The notes: generated from the letters alone by a model not told the origin. Positions 34,862 through 43,953 are shown, numbered from the stretch's first letter. The stretch: DNA of 64,000 nucleotides from Nocardioides alpinus (GCF_900112035.1 NZ_FOKC01000012.1:62001-126000); one strand, 5' to 3'. Numbers and translations are program-made.

Positions 34862-36621
34862 GCACCGCAGCCGAGGTCACCCGCACCTCGCGGCTGCTCC
34901 TCTCGCTGGCGGCCGTCGCCGTGGCGTTCGCCGCGGCCGACACCTACGTCGTCGTGCTGGCGCTGCCCGACATGATGACCGGCGTCGGGGTGCCGATCGA
35001 CCAGCTGCAGCGCGCCGCCCCGATCGTCTCCGGCTTCCTGCTCGGCTACGTCGCGATGCTCCCGCTGATCGGCCGGATCGCCGACCTGCGCGGTCGGGTG
35101 CCGGTCCTGGTGATGGCCCTCGTGGTCTTCGCCCTGGGCTCCCTCATCACGACGCTGGCCTACGACATGCCGAGCATCGTCGCCGGTCGCTTCCTCCAGG
35201 GCGTCGGCGGTGGCGGCCTCGTGCCCGCCACCCTCGCCCTGGTCGCCGACCTCTACCCCGCCGACCGGCGCGGCGTCCCGCTGGGCATCGTCTCGGCCGT
35301 GCAGGAGATCGGCTCGGTGCTCGGCCCGCTCTTCGGCGCGGCCGTGCTGGCGGTGTCGGACTGGCGCGCGATCTTCGCGATCAACCTCGCCGTCGGGCTC
35401 GTCCTGGCCGCCGCCATCCGCACCCTCGCCCCGCGCGAGCCGGCGGACACCGGCCGGCGACGGCGATCTCCGGACGTCGTCGGCCTTGTCCTGCTGCTCG
35501 CCACCTTCGCCGGCGGCCTCGTCGTCTTCCTGCGCCCCTCCGGGCTGATGCGCGACCTCACCTGGGGCCAGCTCTTCATCCCGTTCGCCGGCGACGGGCG
35601 CTGGCTCACCCCGATCGGCGCGGCAACGATGGCGGCGCTGGCCCTGCTCCTCGCCTGGTGCTGGTTCGCGCCGCACCCCCTCCTCGACCTGCGCGGCTGG
35701 AGCAGGGTGCTGGTGGAGGCGGACCTGGTCGGCGCGCTGCTGCTGGCGCTGGCGCTCGGCGGCGTGATCCTCGCCTTCGCGACGGCGGACCCGAAGATCG
35801 AGGTGTTCTCGCCCCGCGGCCGGTGGTACCTCCTCGGCGCCGTCGTCGCCGGCGCCGCGTTCACCTGGCACGTCCGCCGCGCGGAGAACCCGCTGGTGCC
35901 GCGCGGCGCGATGCGTCGTACGCCTGCGTGGGGCGCGTTGCTGGTCAGCTTCTTCGTGGGTGCCGCGCTGATCGCGGCACTGATCGACATCCCCCTCTTC
36001 GCCCGTACGACCGTCTACCCCGACGACCAGCTCCCGGCCGCACTCGTGCTGGTGCGGTTCCTGCTCGCCCTGCCGATCGGCGCGGTCGCCGGTGGCTACC
36101 TCATCCGACGCTTCCCGCCGGGCATCGTGACCGCCGTCGGGATGCTGATGGCGGCGACCGGCTTCGTGCTGATGACCCGCTGGGGCCTCACGACGATCGA
36201 GGAGCCCATCGCCAACCTCGCGCTGATCACCGGCGGGCTCGGCTTCGGTCTCGCACTGGCCCCGGTCAACGCCGCGCTCCTCGCCCACACGGACGACGAC
36301 GTGCACGGCGTCGCCAGTGCGTTCGTGGTCGTCGCGCGGATGGTCGGCATGCTCATCGGCATCTCCGCCCTCACCACGATCGGCCTGCGTCGCTACTACT
36401 CCGAGCAGCTCGCCGTGCCGCCCGTGCAGGAGGTGTGTGACGGGAGGAGCAGGTGCCAGGAGTTCTCCGACCTGCTGCGCGTCGCCGGCATCGCCCAGGA
36501 GCACGCGGTCTTCTGGGGCGCTGCCGGCTGCGCCGTGGTCGCCGCGGTCATCGCGCTCGTGGTCTTCCGCGGAGTGCGCGCCGACGGGGTCAGCACCCGT
36601 GAGGTCCTCTCGACCCACTGA
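34858..36621 (+). CDS. MFS transporter, P55-like (DHA2/14-TM type)
   Basis: 587 residues with about 14 transmembrane helices. The MFS motif A is GRIADLRGRVPVLV near residue 69 and motif C is GSVLGPLFGAAV near 145. A loop near the C-terminus carries two Cys (VCDGRSRCQEF), perhaps a disulfide on the outer face. Translation is coupled to the LprG-like lipoprotein gene by a GTGA overlap, the lprG-p55 arrangement of mycobacteria, which supports a role in exporting lipid or hydrophobic compounds to the cell envelope. Confidence 0.9.
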   Translation: MSTAAEVTRTSRLLLSLAAVAVAFAAADTYVVVLALPDMMTGVGVPIDQLQRAAPIVSGFLLGYVAMLPLIGRIADLRGRVPVLVMALVVFALGSLITTLAYDMPSIVAGRFLQGVGGGGLVPATLALVADLYPADRRGVPLGIVSAVQEIGSVLGPLFGAAVLAVSDWRAIFAINLAVGLVLAAAIRTLAPREPADTGRRRRSPDVVGLVLLLATFAGGLVVFLRPSGLMRDLTWGQLFIPFAGDGRWLTPIGAATMAALALLLAWCWFAPHPLLDLRGWSRVLVEADLVGALLLALALGGVILAFATADPKIEVFSPRGRWYLLGAVVAGAAFTWHVRRAENPLVPRGAMRRTPAWGALLVSFFVGAALIAALIDIPLFARTTVYPDDQLPAALVLVRFLLALPIGAVAGGYLIRRFPPGIVTAVGMLMAATGFVLMTRWGLTTIEEPIANLALITGGLGFGLALAPVNAALLAHTDDDVHGVASAFVVVARMVGMLIGISALTTIGLRRYYSEQLAVPPVQEVCDGRSRCQEFSDLLRVAGIAQEHAVFWGAAGCAVVAAVIALVVFRGVRADGVSTREVLSTH

Positions 36622-36654
36622 TCGCGGCTGCTGACCCGACGGCGAGCGGCTCGA

Positions 36655-38484
36655 TCAGGAGGTGTGGTGCACCTCCTGCAGGGCGTACACCGGGGTCGCG
36701 ATCCCTTCGAAGCGCGCCTTGAGCTGGAGCGCCAGGTAGAGCGAGTAGTGCCGGGACTGGTGGAGGTTGCCGCCGTGCATCCAGAGGTTCTCGATCTGGG
36801 TCGGCTTCCACATGTTGCGCTGCTCGCCCTCCCACGGCCCCGGGTCCTTGGTGGTGTCGGAGCCGAGGCCCCACACCTTGCCGAGCCGGTCGGCGGTCTC
36901 CTGGTCGACCAGGTCTGCCACCCAGCCGTTCATCGACCCGTAGCCGGTCGCGAGGACCACCACGTCGGCTGGCAGCTGGGTGCCGTCGGCCAGCACGACG
37001 GCGTCCTCGGTGAGGTGGTCGATCTGGCCGTTGACCAGCTTCACGTCACCGTTGGCGACGAGGTCCGCGGCACCCACGTCGATGTAGTAGCCCGATCCCC
37101 GGCGCAGGTACTTCATGAACAGGCCCGACCCGTCATCGCCCCAGTCGTGGTCGAAGCCGGACGCCTCGAGCCGCTCGTAGAAGTCCTTGTCCTTCTCCGC
37201 CATCGCCTCGTAGGCCGGGATCTGGAAGGTGTGCAGGATCCGGTAGGGCAGCGAGGCGAAGATCAGGTCCGCCTTCTCCGTGGTGACCCCGGCGGCGACC
37301 GCCCGCTCGGAGTAGAGGTCGCCGAGGCCGATCTCCATCAGGCTGTCGCTCTTGACGATGTGTGTGGAGCTGCGCTGGACCATCGTCACGTCGACGTCGT
37401 TCTCCCACAGCGCGCCGCAGATGTCGAAGGCGGAGTTGTTGCTGCCGATGACCACCACCTTCTTGCCCCGGTAGGCGTCCGGTCCCGGGTGCGCCGACGA
37501 GTGGTGCAGGTCGCCGGCGAAGACGTCCATGCCCGGCACGTCCGGGAGGTTGGGCTTGCCGGACATCCCGGTGGCGAACACCAGCTGGGTCGGGCGCAGC
37601 GTCAGTGCCTGGCCCTCGCGCTCCACCTCGACCGTCCACTGGCCCGTCTCGTCGGAGTACGACGCACTCGTGGCCGTCGTGCTCGACCAGTAGGGCACCT
37701 CCATGATCTTCGTGTAGGACTCGAGCCAGTCGCCGATCTTGTCCTTGGGTGCGAAGACCGGCCAGTTGTCGGGGAACTTCAGGTAGGGCAGGTGGTCGTA
37801 CCAGACCGGGTCGTGCAGGCACAGCGACTTGTAGCGGTTGCGCCACTGGTCGCCCGGGCGCGGGTGCTTGTCGATGACCAGGCTCGGTACGCCGAGCTGC
37901 CGCAAGCGCGCGCCGAGGGCGATCCCGCCCTGCCCGCCGCCGATCACGAGGACGTACGGCTGGGTCGTGCTGCCCAGGTTCTCGGACTCCTCCTGCTGGC
38001 GCTCGAGCCACGTCCGGCGCCGCTTGTCGGCACCGTGCTCGGCCCCACGCGGGCGGTGCTCGTTGCGCTGCTCCTCGTGGCCCTTCAGCTCATAGAGGGT
38101 CGTGAGGAAGGTGAACGCCTTGCGCGCACCGTCCTCCTCGACCAGCCGCAGCAGGCCGCGACCACGACCGACGCCGGTCTCGAAGACGAACCAGGCGGTG
38201 ACCACACCGTCGGCCTCGTCGGCGGGCTCCTCCAGGGCGAAGGCGGACGGGTCCGTGCCCTCGAGGGTGCTGGTGAGCAGGTCGCTCACCCCGCTGGGAC
38301 CCTCCACGGTGGTGAGGTTCCAGCTGAACGAGACGAGGTCACGCCACCAGGACTCGGTGGCGAACATGCCTGCCGCGGCCGGGACGTCCCGGGCGGCGAG
38401 GGCGGCCTCGAAGGCGTCGAGCCAGGCGGTGGCGACCTCGCTCGGGTCGCCGGTGGTGGTGGGTGGCTCCAGGGTCTGGGTCAT
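36655..38484 (-). CDS. NTF2-like domain fused to FAD/NADPH flavin monooxygenase
   Basis: 609 residues. Residues 10-135 form an NTF2/SnoaL-like domain; a charged linker leads to a group B flavoprotein monooxygenase. The FAD dinucleotide motif is VIGGGQGGIALG (180-191), the FMO/BVMO-type fingerprint FAGDLHHSS (322-330) and the NADPH motif VVVIGSNNSAFD (343-354). Such enzymes oxygenate ketones (Baeyer-Villiger), amines or sulfides with O2. A strong GGAG lies upstream of the ATG. It diverges from a GAF-HTH regulator and lies near alcohol and aldehyde dehydrogenase genes. Confidence 0.88.
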   Translation of the reverse strand: MTQTLEPPTTTGDPSEVATAWLDAFEAALAARDVPAAAGMFATESWWRDLVSFSWNLTTVEGPSGVSDLLTSTLEGTDPSAFALEEPADEADGVVTAWFVFETGVGRGRGLLRLVEEDGARKAFTFLTTLYELKGHEEQRNEHRPRGAEHGADKRRRTWLERQQEESENLGSTTQPYVLVIGGGQGGIALGARLRQLGVPSLVIDKHPRPGDQWRNRYKSLCLHDPVWYDHLPYLKFPDNWPVFAPKDKIGDWLESYTKIMEVPYWSSTTATSASYSDETGQWTVEVEREGQALTLRPTQLVFATGMSGKPNLPDVPGMDVFAGDLHHSSAHPGPDAYRGKKVVVIGSNNSAFDICGALWENDVDVTMVQRSSTHIVKSDSLMEIGLGDLYSERAVAAGVTTEKADLIFASLPYRILHTFQIPAYEAMAEKDKDFYERLEASGFDHDWGDDGSGLFMKYLRRGSGYYIDVGAADLVANGDVKLVNGQIDHLTEDAVVLADGTQLPADVVVLATGYGSMNGWVADLVDQETADRLGKVWGLGSDTTKDPGPWEGEQRNMWKPTQIENLWMHGGNLHQSRHYSLYLALQLKARFEGIATPVYALQEVHHTS

Positions 38485-38538
38485 GGCGTCTCCTTCCGGC
38501 GTGACCCACGACACACCCGGTCGTAGGGTGAGCGGGAG

Positions 38539-38558
38539 GGTTGCACAGGGTTGCAACC
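38539..38558. promoter_or_regulatory. Candidate operator between monooxygenase and GAF-HTH regulator
   Basis: GGTTGCA (38539-38545) and TGCAACC (38552-38558) form a perfect 7-bp inverted repeat with 6-nt spacing; GGTTGCA is also directly repeated 10 bp apart (one helical turn). It lies in the 99-bp divergent gap, 26 bp before the regulator start and 55 bp before the monooxygenase start, a likely binding site for the adjacent regulator. Confidence 0.6.
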
Positions 38559-38583
38559 GCGGCGTGGCCACGACGGAGGCGCG

Positions 38584-39786
38584 ATGGGCGAGGACGTACG
38601 CACCTCGCACCGCGCGCGCGAACGCGCGCTGGCGACCGGCATCCCCGTGGAGAGCAGTCCCGAGATCAGCGCCTCGTGGCGCCGGGTCCGCGCCGGCGGC
38701 CTCGCCCCCGGGGCGGAGCCCGAGGTGGCCCCGCTGTCCGAGGTCGAGGTCGAGTCCCGCCGCACGTCCAGCGCGCTCGCTCCCCTGCTCGCGAGCATCA
38801 CCGCCTCCCTCGAGCCCGTCGTCGACGACGGACTGCTGCTCGTGGTGACCGACACCGACGGCCGCGTGCTGTGGCGCCGCGGCCGCACCGGCGTACGACG
38901 TCTCGCCGACCGCCTCGGGTTCGTGCCGGGATCGGCCTGGACGGAGGCCAACGTCGGCACCAATGCCATCGGCACCTGTCTCGTGGTCGGCGAGCCCGTC
39001 CACATCCGGGGACCCGAGCACTACGTCGAGTCGCACACCCGGTGGAGCTGCGCGGCCGCGCCGGTGCGCGACCCGTGGACCGGCGAGACCCTCGGCGCGA
39101 TCGACATCAGCGGTCCCGCCCGGTCCGTGCAGCGCTCCGCGCTGGCGCTCGTCGGGGTGAGCGCGCGGCTGGCTGAGGCCGAGGTGCGCACCGAGCACGC
39201 GCAGTCCCTCGACCGCCTCCGCGCCTACGCCGCACCCGTGGTGGCCCACGTGGGCGGCCGCGCCCTCGCCGTCGACCCGACCGGCCACATCGCAGCCATC
39301 ACCGGGTTCACCGCCCCGGACCGGCTGGTCCTCCCCGCCGACCTCTCCGCCGACTCGACCTGGCTCCCGGCCCTGGGCGAGGTGACGGTGGAGCCGCTCC
39401 CGGGTGGCTGGCTCGTACGCCTCGGCGCCGAGTCCGCGGCCGCCACCGACCTGGTTCTCGACCTGCGCGGACGTCCGGTGCTGCGCGTGCGCACACCGAG
39501 CCACGCGTGGGAGCACCGCCCGAGCCCGCGGCACGCGGAGATCCTGCTCGCGCTGATCGGTGCACCCGAGGGACGCACCGCCGCGCAGCTCGCCGAGGAC
39601 CTGTTCGCCGATCCGACGCGGGTGGTCACGGTGCGGGCGGAGATGTCACGCCTGCGCCGCTCGCTCGGCTCGGTGCTGGAGGCGCAGCCCTACCGCATCG
39701 CACCGGCGGTCCGGGCGAGCGTGCTGCTGCCCGGAGAAGGCGCGGCGATCGACGGTTCGAGCGCCCCCGTGGTCTCGGCACGCTAG
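38584..39786 (+). CDS. GAF-domain transcriptional regulator, AcoR-like without sigma-54 ATPase
   Basis: 400 residues: an N-terminal helical region (1-55), a GAF domain (about 65-200; LLLVVTDTDGRVLWRRG, GSAWTEANVGTNAIGTCLVVGEPVHIRGPEHY and APVRDPWTGETLGAIDISG, all typical of AcoR-family activators) and a C-terminal winged-HTH-like part (about 310-370; AAQLAEDLFADPTRVVTVRAEMSRLRRSLG). The AAA+ sigma-54 module of classical AcoR is absent, as usual in actinobacteria. GGAGG precedes the ATG. It probably activates the divergent monooxygenase in response to a small organic effector. Confidence 0.85.
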   Translation: MGEDVRTSHRARERALATGIPVESSPEISASWRRVRAGGLAPGAEPEVAPLSEVEVESRRTSSALAPLLASITASLEPVVDDGLLLVVTDTDGRVLWRRGRTGVRRLADRLGFVPGSAWTEANVGTNAIGTCLVVGEPVHIRGPEHYVESHTRWSCAAAPVRDPWTGETLGAIDISGPARSVQRSALALVGVSARLAEAEVRTEHAQSLDRLRAYAAPVVAHVGGRALAVDPTGHIAAITGFTAPDRLVLPADLSADSTWLPALGEVTVEPLPGGWLVRLGAESAAATDLVLDLRGRPVLRVRTPSHAWEHRPSPRHAEILLALIGAPEGRTAAQLAEDLFADPTRVVTVRAEMSRLRRSLGSVLEAQPYRIAPAVRASVLLPGEGAAIDGSSAPVVSAR

Positions 39787-39849
39787 CGCGGGCGTCCGAG
39801 GGTCGAGCCCGGTGCACGAGGGCGTACGCCTCCGCTAGCCTCGGGTGTC

Positions 39850-40344
39850 GTGGACGACTTCAGTGACCTGATCGACGCCAACCGCGCGTTCGCCGACGCC
39901 TTCGACCTCGGCGGCTTCGACGGCAAGGCCCACGCCGGGATCGCCCTCGTCACCTGCATGGACTCCCGCATCGACCCGCTGCGGATGCTCGGCCTCAAGC
40001 ACGGTGACGCCAAGATCTTCCGCAACCCCGGGGGCCGCGTGACGCCCCAGGCGCTCGAGGCCCTCGTGCTCGGCGTCCACCTGCTCGACGTGCGCCGCGT
40101 CCTCGTCGTCCCCCACACCCGTTGCGCGATGGCCTCCGCCTCCGAGGCCGAGCTGCGCGTGCGGGTCGGCGAGTCGGCCGGCGTCGACGCGAGCTGGCAG
40201 TCCTTCGGTGTCGTGACCGACCAGCTCGAGCAGCTCCGCGAGGACGTCGTCAAGGTCCGCACCCACCCGCTGATCGGCGAGCGCGCCGTCGTCGGCGGCT
40301 TCCTCTACGACGTCGACACGGGTCTGCTTCACCAGCACGCCTGA
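39850..40344 (+). CDS. Beta-carbonic anhydrase (short actinobacterial type)
   Basis: 164-residue zinc enzyme interconverting CO2 and bicarbonate. Zinc ligands Cys36, His89 and Cys92 (TCMDSRID and PHTRCAM) and the catalytic Asp38-Arg40 dyad are present. Length matches Rv1284-like enzymes. The GTG start lies 8 nt after the -10 hexamer TAGCCT (39836-39841), so leaderless and independent of the regulator gene, which ends 63 bp upstream. Confidence 0.94.
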   Translation: MDDFSDLIDANRAFADAFDLGGFDGKAHAGIALVTCMDSRIDPLRMLGLKHGDAKIFRNPGGRVTPQALEALVLGVHLLDVRRVLVVPHTRCAMASASEAELRVRVGESAGVDASWQSFGVVTDQLEQLREDVVKVRTHPLIGERAVVGGFLYDVDTGLLHQHA

Positions 40345-40453
40345 GCAGCCTGTCGCCCGACTGCTGACCAGCAGGTCCAGACAGCCCTGCCCCGCGCCTC
40401 TCCTCGGGAGCACACTGGGACGTTGTCCACCCCCGGAGAAGGAGCTGTTCGAG

Positions 40454-40705
40454 ATGGCCTTGTTCATGGACGTCCACCACATGGAGGGCGGGGTCGCTGT
40501 CGGCGACGTCGCCAAGGCGCACATGGCCGACCTGCAGGAGCAGGACAGCCACGGCGTCAACTACCTGAAGTACTGGGTCAACGAGGCCGAGGGCAAGATC
40601 TTCTGCCTGGTCGACGCCCCCGATGCGGAGGCGGCCAACACCGTCCACCGCGAGGCGCACGGCCTGGTCGCCGACGAGATCTACGAGGTCAGCGAAGGGG
40701 TCTGA
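40454..40705 (+). CDS. DUF4242 small protein (SCO4226-like)
   Basis: 83 residues with a ferredoxin-like fold: MALFMDVHHMEGGVAVGDVAKAH and NYLKYWVNEAEGKIFCLVDAPDAEAANTVHREAHG. The family is DUF4242; the Streptomyces member SCO4226 was crystallised as a nickel-binding protein, with His residues of the first strand and last helix as ligands, comparable His being visible here. GGAGAAGGAG precedes the ATG by 9 nt. It is followed by a terminator hairpin. Confidence 0.88.
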   Translation: MALFMDVHHMEGGVAVGDVAKAHMADLQEQDSHGVNYLKYWVNEAEGKIFCLVDAPDAEAANTVHREAHGLVADEIYEVSEGV

Positions 40706-40711
40706 GCCGGG

Positions 40712-40737
40712 CCCGCGCCGCCAGGGGACGGCGCGGG
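40712..40737. terminator. Hairpin between DUF4242 and aldehyde dehydrogenase genes
   Basis: Perfect 9-bp stem CCCGCGCCG (40712-40720)/CGGCGCGGG (40729-40737) with an 8-nt loop, located 7 bp after the DUF4242 stop and 11 bp before the convergent aldehyde dehydrogenase stop. Serves both directions. Confidence 0.85.
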
Positions 40738-40747
40738 ACTCCTCGGG

Positions 40748-42262
40748 CTACTTCAGCGTCTGCTTGCCGCCGTGCAGCAGCGTGATCAGCTGCGCGACCT
40801 TCCCGTCCGTCGCGGCGTCGCGGGCGAAGGACGTCAGGTTCATCACCGGCGAGAACTTCTGCCGCGTGATGGCCTTGGCGTAGGTGAACTCCCGGAGGCC
40901 GTCGGCCCCGTGGATGCGCCCGAAGCCCGACTGCCCGACCCCGCCGAACGGCAGCGACGGCACCGCGGCGAAGGCGATCACCGAGTTGACCGAGGTCATC
41001 CCCGAGCGGATCCGGTGGGCGATCGACATGCCGTTGGCCTTGGAGAACACCGCGCCCGCGAGGCCGTACTCGGTCGCGTTGGTGAGGCGTACGGCCTCGT
41101 CCATGCTCGCGACGGGGTTGATCGCCAGGGTCGGGCCGAAGGTCTCCTCGGTGATCTCCGTGGAGTCCTCCGGCACGTGGGTCAGGATCGTCGGCTGGAC
41201 GAACCTCTCCCCCACTGCGTCGGATCCACCGAGCGCGACCTTGGCACCCCTGGCGATCGCGTCGTCGATGTGGCTCTTGATGACCCCGAGCTGCGACGGC
41301 ATCGTGATCGGGCCGATCTTCGCGCCGGAGTCCGAGCCGGCGCGCAGGTCCTTGGCCTGGTCGAGGATCTCGGTCATGAAGGCGTCGAACACGTTCTCGT
41401 GGACGTAGACGCGCTCGGTGCCGATGCAGGTCTGTCCGGCGTTGGCCATGCCACCCCACAGCGCAGCCTCGGCGGCCTTCGCCAGGTCCGCGTCCTCGTC
41501 GACGATCAGCGAGTCCTTGCCGCCGGCCTCGATGATGACGGGGGTGAGGTTCTCGGCGCAGGCGGCCATCACGAGCTTGCCCGTACGCCCCGAGCCGGTG
41601 AAGGCGAGCTTGTCGATCCTCGCCCTGCAGAGCGCGTTGCCGGTCTCGCCGAGGCCCGGGACGACCTGGAGCACGTCGCGCCCGTGGACCACCTCGCGGA
41701 ACGAGTCAGCCAGCCACTGGCCGACCCCCGGGGTGTACTCGCTGGGCTTGAAGACGACGGCGTTGCCGGCCGCCAGGGCGTAGGCGATCGAGCCCATCGG
41801 GGTGAAGACCGGGTAGTTCCACGGGCCGATGACACCGACGACTCCGAGCGGGTGGTAGGCCACCGTCGCGGCCTGGTTGGCCATCAGCAGCCCGGAGGAG
41901 ACCTTGCGTGCCCCGAGCACCTTCTTGGCGTTCTTGGCCGCCCACGCGATGTGGTCGATGGCAAGGACGATCTCGAGCTGCGCGTCGCCGTGCGGCTTCC
42001 CGGTCTCGCGGTGGGAGAGGTCGGCCAGCTGGGCGATGCGCCGGGTGATGACGCTGCGCCACGTCAGGAGGTGCTCGGCCCGCTCGTCGAACGACAGGTT
42101 GCCCCACCAGTCGACCGCCCCACGGGCGCGGGCGACCGCAGCGTCGACCTCGGCCCGGGTGGTGACCGGGTGCGTGCCGACGAGGTCCCCGTTGGCCGGG
42201 TCGAGCGAGTCGAAGGTGTCGGTCGCGCCGGAGGTCGCGGTCGGCTGGAGGGTGGTGCTCAT
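40748..42262 (-). CDS. NAD(P)+-dependent aldehyde dehydrogenase
   Basis: 504 residues. Catalytic Cys279 (NAGQTCIGTE), general base Glu245 (VIIEAGGKD) and oxyanion Asn149 (GPWNYP) are intact. GNAVVFKPSEYTP and FTGSGRTGKLVM are cofactor-site segments. The hydrophobic GPWNYPVFTPM and the overall form suggest the succinic-semialdehyde/fatty-aldehyde group. ATG overlaps the TGA of the upstream GMC gene (ATGA), so the aldehyde made by that oxidoreductase is the probable substrate (inference). Confidence 0.93.
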   Translation of the reverse strand: MSTTLQPTATSGATDTFDSLDPANGDLVGTHPVTTRAEVDAAVARARGAVDWWGNLSFDERAEHLLTWRSVITRRIAQLADLSHRETGKPHGDAQLEIVLAIDHIAWAAKNAKKVLGARKVSSGLLMANQAATVAYHPLGVVGVIGPWNYPVFTPMGSIAYALAAGNAVVFKPSEYTPGVGQWLADSFREVVHGRDVLQVVPGLGETGNALCRARIDKLAFTGSGRTGKLVMAACAENLTPVIIEAGGKDSLIVDEDADLAKAAEAALWGGMANAGQTCIGTERVYVHENVFDAFMTEILDQAKDLRAGSDSGAKIGPITMPSQLGVIKSHIDDAIARGAKVALGGSDAVGERFVQPTILTHVPEDSTEITEETFGPTLAINPVASMDEAVRLTNATEYGLAGAVFSKANGMSIAHRIRSGMTSVNSVIAFAAVPSLPFGGVGQSGFGRIHGADGLREFTYAKAITRQKFSPVMNLTSFARDAATDGKVAQLITLLHGGKQTLK

Positions 42263-43842
42263 CGGGACTCCTTGATGAGGTCGGCGCACTTCTCGCCGAT
42301 CATGACGGTGGGGGCGTTGGTGTTGCCGCGCGGGACCCGCGGCATGACGGAGGCGTCGGCGACCCGGAGGCCCTCGACGCCGTGCACCTTGAGCTCGGGG
42401 TCGACCACGCTGCCCTCGATCGTCCCCATCGCGCACGTCGCGACCGGGTGGTAGAGCGTCTGGCCGAGCCGGCCGATGCCCTCGATGATGTCGTCGTCGG
42501 TCGGGTCCGACGACGCCGGGATCCAGGGCTCGTCGACGTACTTCGCGATGGGCCCCTGGCGCAGGACCTCCAGCGCGGTGCGGAACCCGCCGATCATCGC
42601 CTCGAGGTCGGCGCGGTCGTCGAAGTAGCCCGGGTCGATCTCCGGGTGCCAGGTCGGGTCGGCCGAGCGCAGCCTGACGTGGCCCGAGCTCTGGACGTTG
42701 ACGAGGGTCACGGCCGTCGTCAGCGCTCGGCGTACGGGCTCGTGCATGCCGTTGTCGTAGAAGCCGGTCGGGGCGACGTGGAGCTGGATGTCGGGCAGCC
42801 CGAGGTCGTCGCGAGAGGTGAAGAACGCTCCGGTCTCGGCGACGTTGGAGCTCAGCGGCCCCTTGCCGGTCGCCTTCCACTTCACGAGGTTGCCGATCCC
42901 GAGCATCTCGGCGACGTCGGTCGTGTCCTTGGTGTAGCTGAGGATGCCTGCCACGGGGTGGTCCTGCAGCTTCTGGCCCACTCCTGACGACTCGACCGTG
43001 ACGTCGATGCCCATGTCGCGCAGGTGCGCGCCGGGGCCGATGCCGGAGAGCATCAACAGCTGCGGGCTGTTGATCGCACCCCCGCTCAGCACGACCTCCG
43101 CCTCTGCGCGCGCCACGTGGTGCTCGCCTCCGCGGGTGTAGGCGACCCCGACGGCGCGGTTGCCCTCGAGCACGATCCGGGTCACGAACGCCTCGGTGCG
43201 CACGGTCAGGTTCGGGCGCTGGTCGGCCGGGTGGATGTAGGCGTCGGCGACGGACCAGCGGCGTCCCTTCTTGCACGTCACCTGGTACAGGCCGATACCT
43301 TCCTGCTCGGCGCCGTTGAAGTCGTCGTTGCGCTTGAGCCCGGCCGCGACACCGGCCTCGATGAACGCCGTGCTCAGCTCGTGGTTGTAGGTGCGGTCCT
43401 CGACGTGGAGCGGGCCGTCGGTGCCGTGGAACGGGCCGGCGAGCCGGGTGTTGCCCTCCGACCTGGTGAAGTAGGGCAGCACGTCGTCGAAGCCCCACCC
43501 GGTCGCACCGTAGGCATCACGCCACTCGTCGTAGTCGCCTTGGTTGCCGCGGATGTAGATCATCGCGTTCATCGACGAGCAGCCACCGAGGGCCTTCATC
43601 CGGGGCCAGTAGGCGCGGCGCCCGCCGAGGTGCTTCTGCGGCGTCGTCTCGTAGTTCCAGTCCCACCTGGTCTTGAAGAGCATCGAGAACGCGAGCGGGA
43701 TGTGGATGTTGTCGTCGTCGTCCGCCGGCCCCGCCTCGAGGAGCAGCACCCGGACGTCCGGGTCCTCGGTCAGCCGGGCGGCGACGACGCCGCCCGCACT
43801 GCCCGATCCGATGACGATGTAGTCGAAGTTCTCGTCGGGCAT
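42259..43842 (-). CDS. GMC-family FAD alcohol oxidoreductase
   Basis: 527 residues, choline dehydrogenase/AlkJ-like. FAD-binding GSGSAGG (12-18), GMC signature 1 around YWPRMKALGGCSSMNAMIY, signature 2 GAINSPQLLMLSGIGP, and the active-site pair in LYHPVATCAMG and GNTNAPTVMIGEK near the C-terminus. Oxidises primary alcohols to aldehydes, passing electrons to O2 or the respiratory chain. It precedes the aldehyde dehydrogenase with a 4-bp overlap. GGGAG lies very close to the ATG. The substrate could be an aliphatic alcohol, choline or a polyol. Confidence 0.92.
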   Translation of the reverse strand: MPDENFDYIVIGSGSAGGVVAARLTEDPDVRVLLLEAGPADDDDNIHIPLAFSMLFKTRWDWNYETTPQKHLGGRRAYWPRMKALGGCSSMNAMIYIRGNQGDYDEWRDAYGATGWGFDDVLPYFTRSEGNTRLAGPFHGTDGPLHVEDRTYNHELSTAFIEAGVAAGLKRNDDFNGAEQEGIGLYQVTCKKGRRWSVADAYIHPADQRPNLTVRTEAFVTRIVLEGNRAVGVAYTRGGEHHVARAEAEVVLSGGAINSPQLLMLSGIGPGAHLRDMGIDVTVESSGVGQKLQDHPVAGILSYTKDTTDVAEMLGIGNLVKWKATGKGPLSSNVAETGAFFTSRDDLGLPDIQLHVAPTGFYDNGMHEPVRRALTTAVTLVNVQSSGHVRLRSADPTWHPEIDPGYFDDRADLEAMIGGFRTALEVLRQGPIAKYVDEPWIPASSDPTDDDIIEGIGRLGQTLYHPVATCAMGTIEGSVVDPELKVHGVEGLRVADASVMPRVPRGNTNAPTVMIGEKCADLIKESR

Positions 43843-43953
43843 GGGCTCCCTATCAGCGGACTGTGACGCGGACCACAAACCTACTGGTGGGTATGAACCC
43901 GCGACAAGATCCCTCGCCGGACACCGTCGGGCCGCGGTCGCCGGTCTCAGCAG

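Noticed and set aside
42259..43842. Naming the GMC and aldehyde dehydrogenase genes betA and betB (choline to betaine)
   Set aside because: Family membership fits many alcohols, and no choline transporter or BetI regulator is adjacent; the sequence does not settle the substrate.
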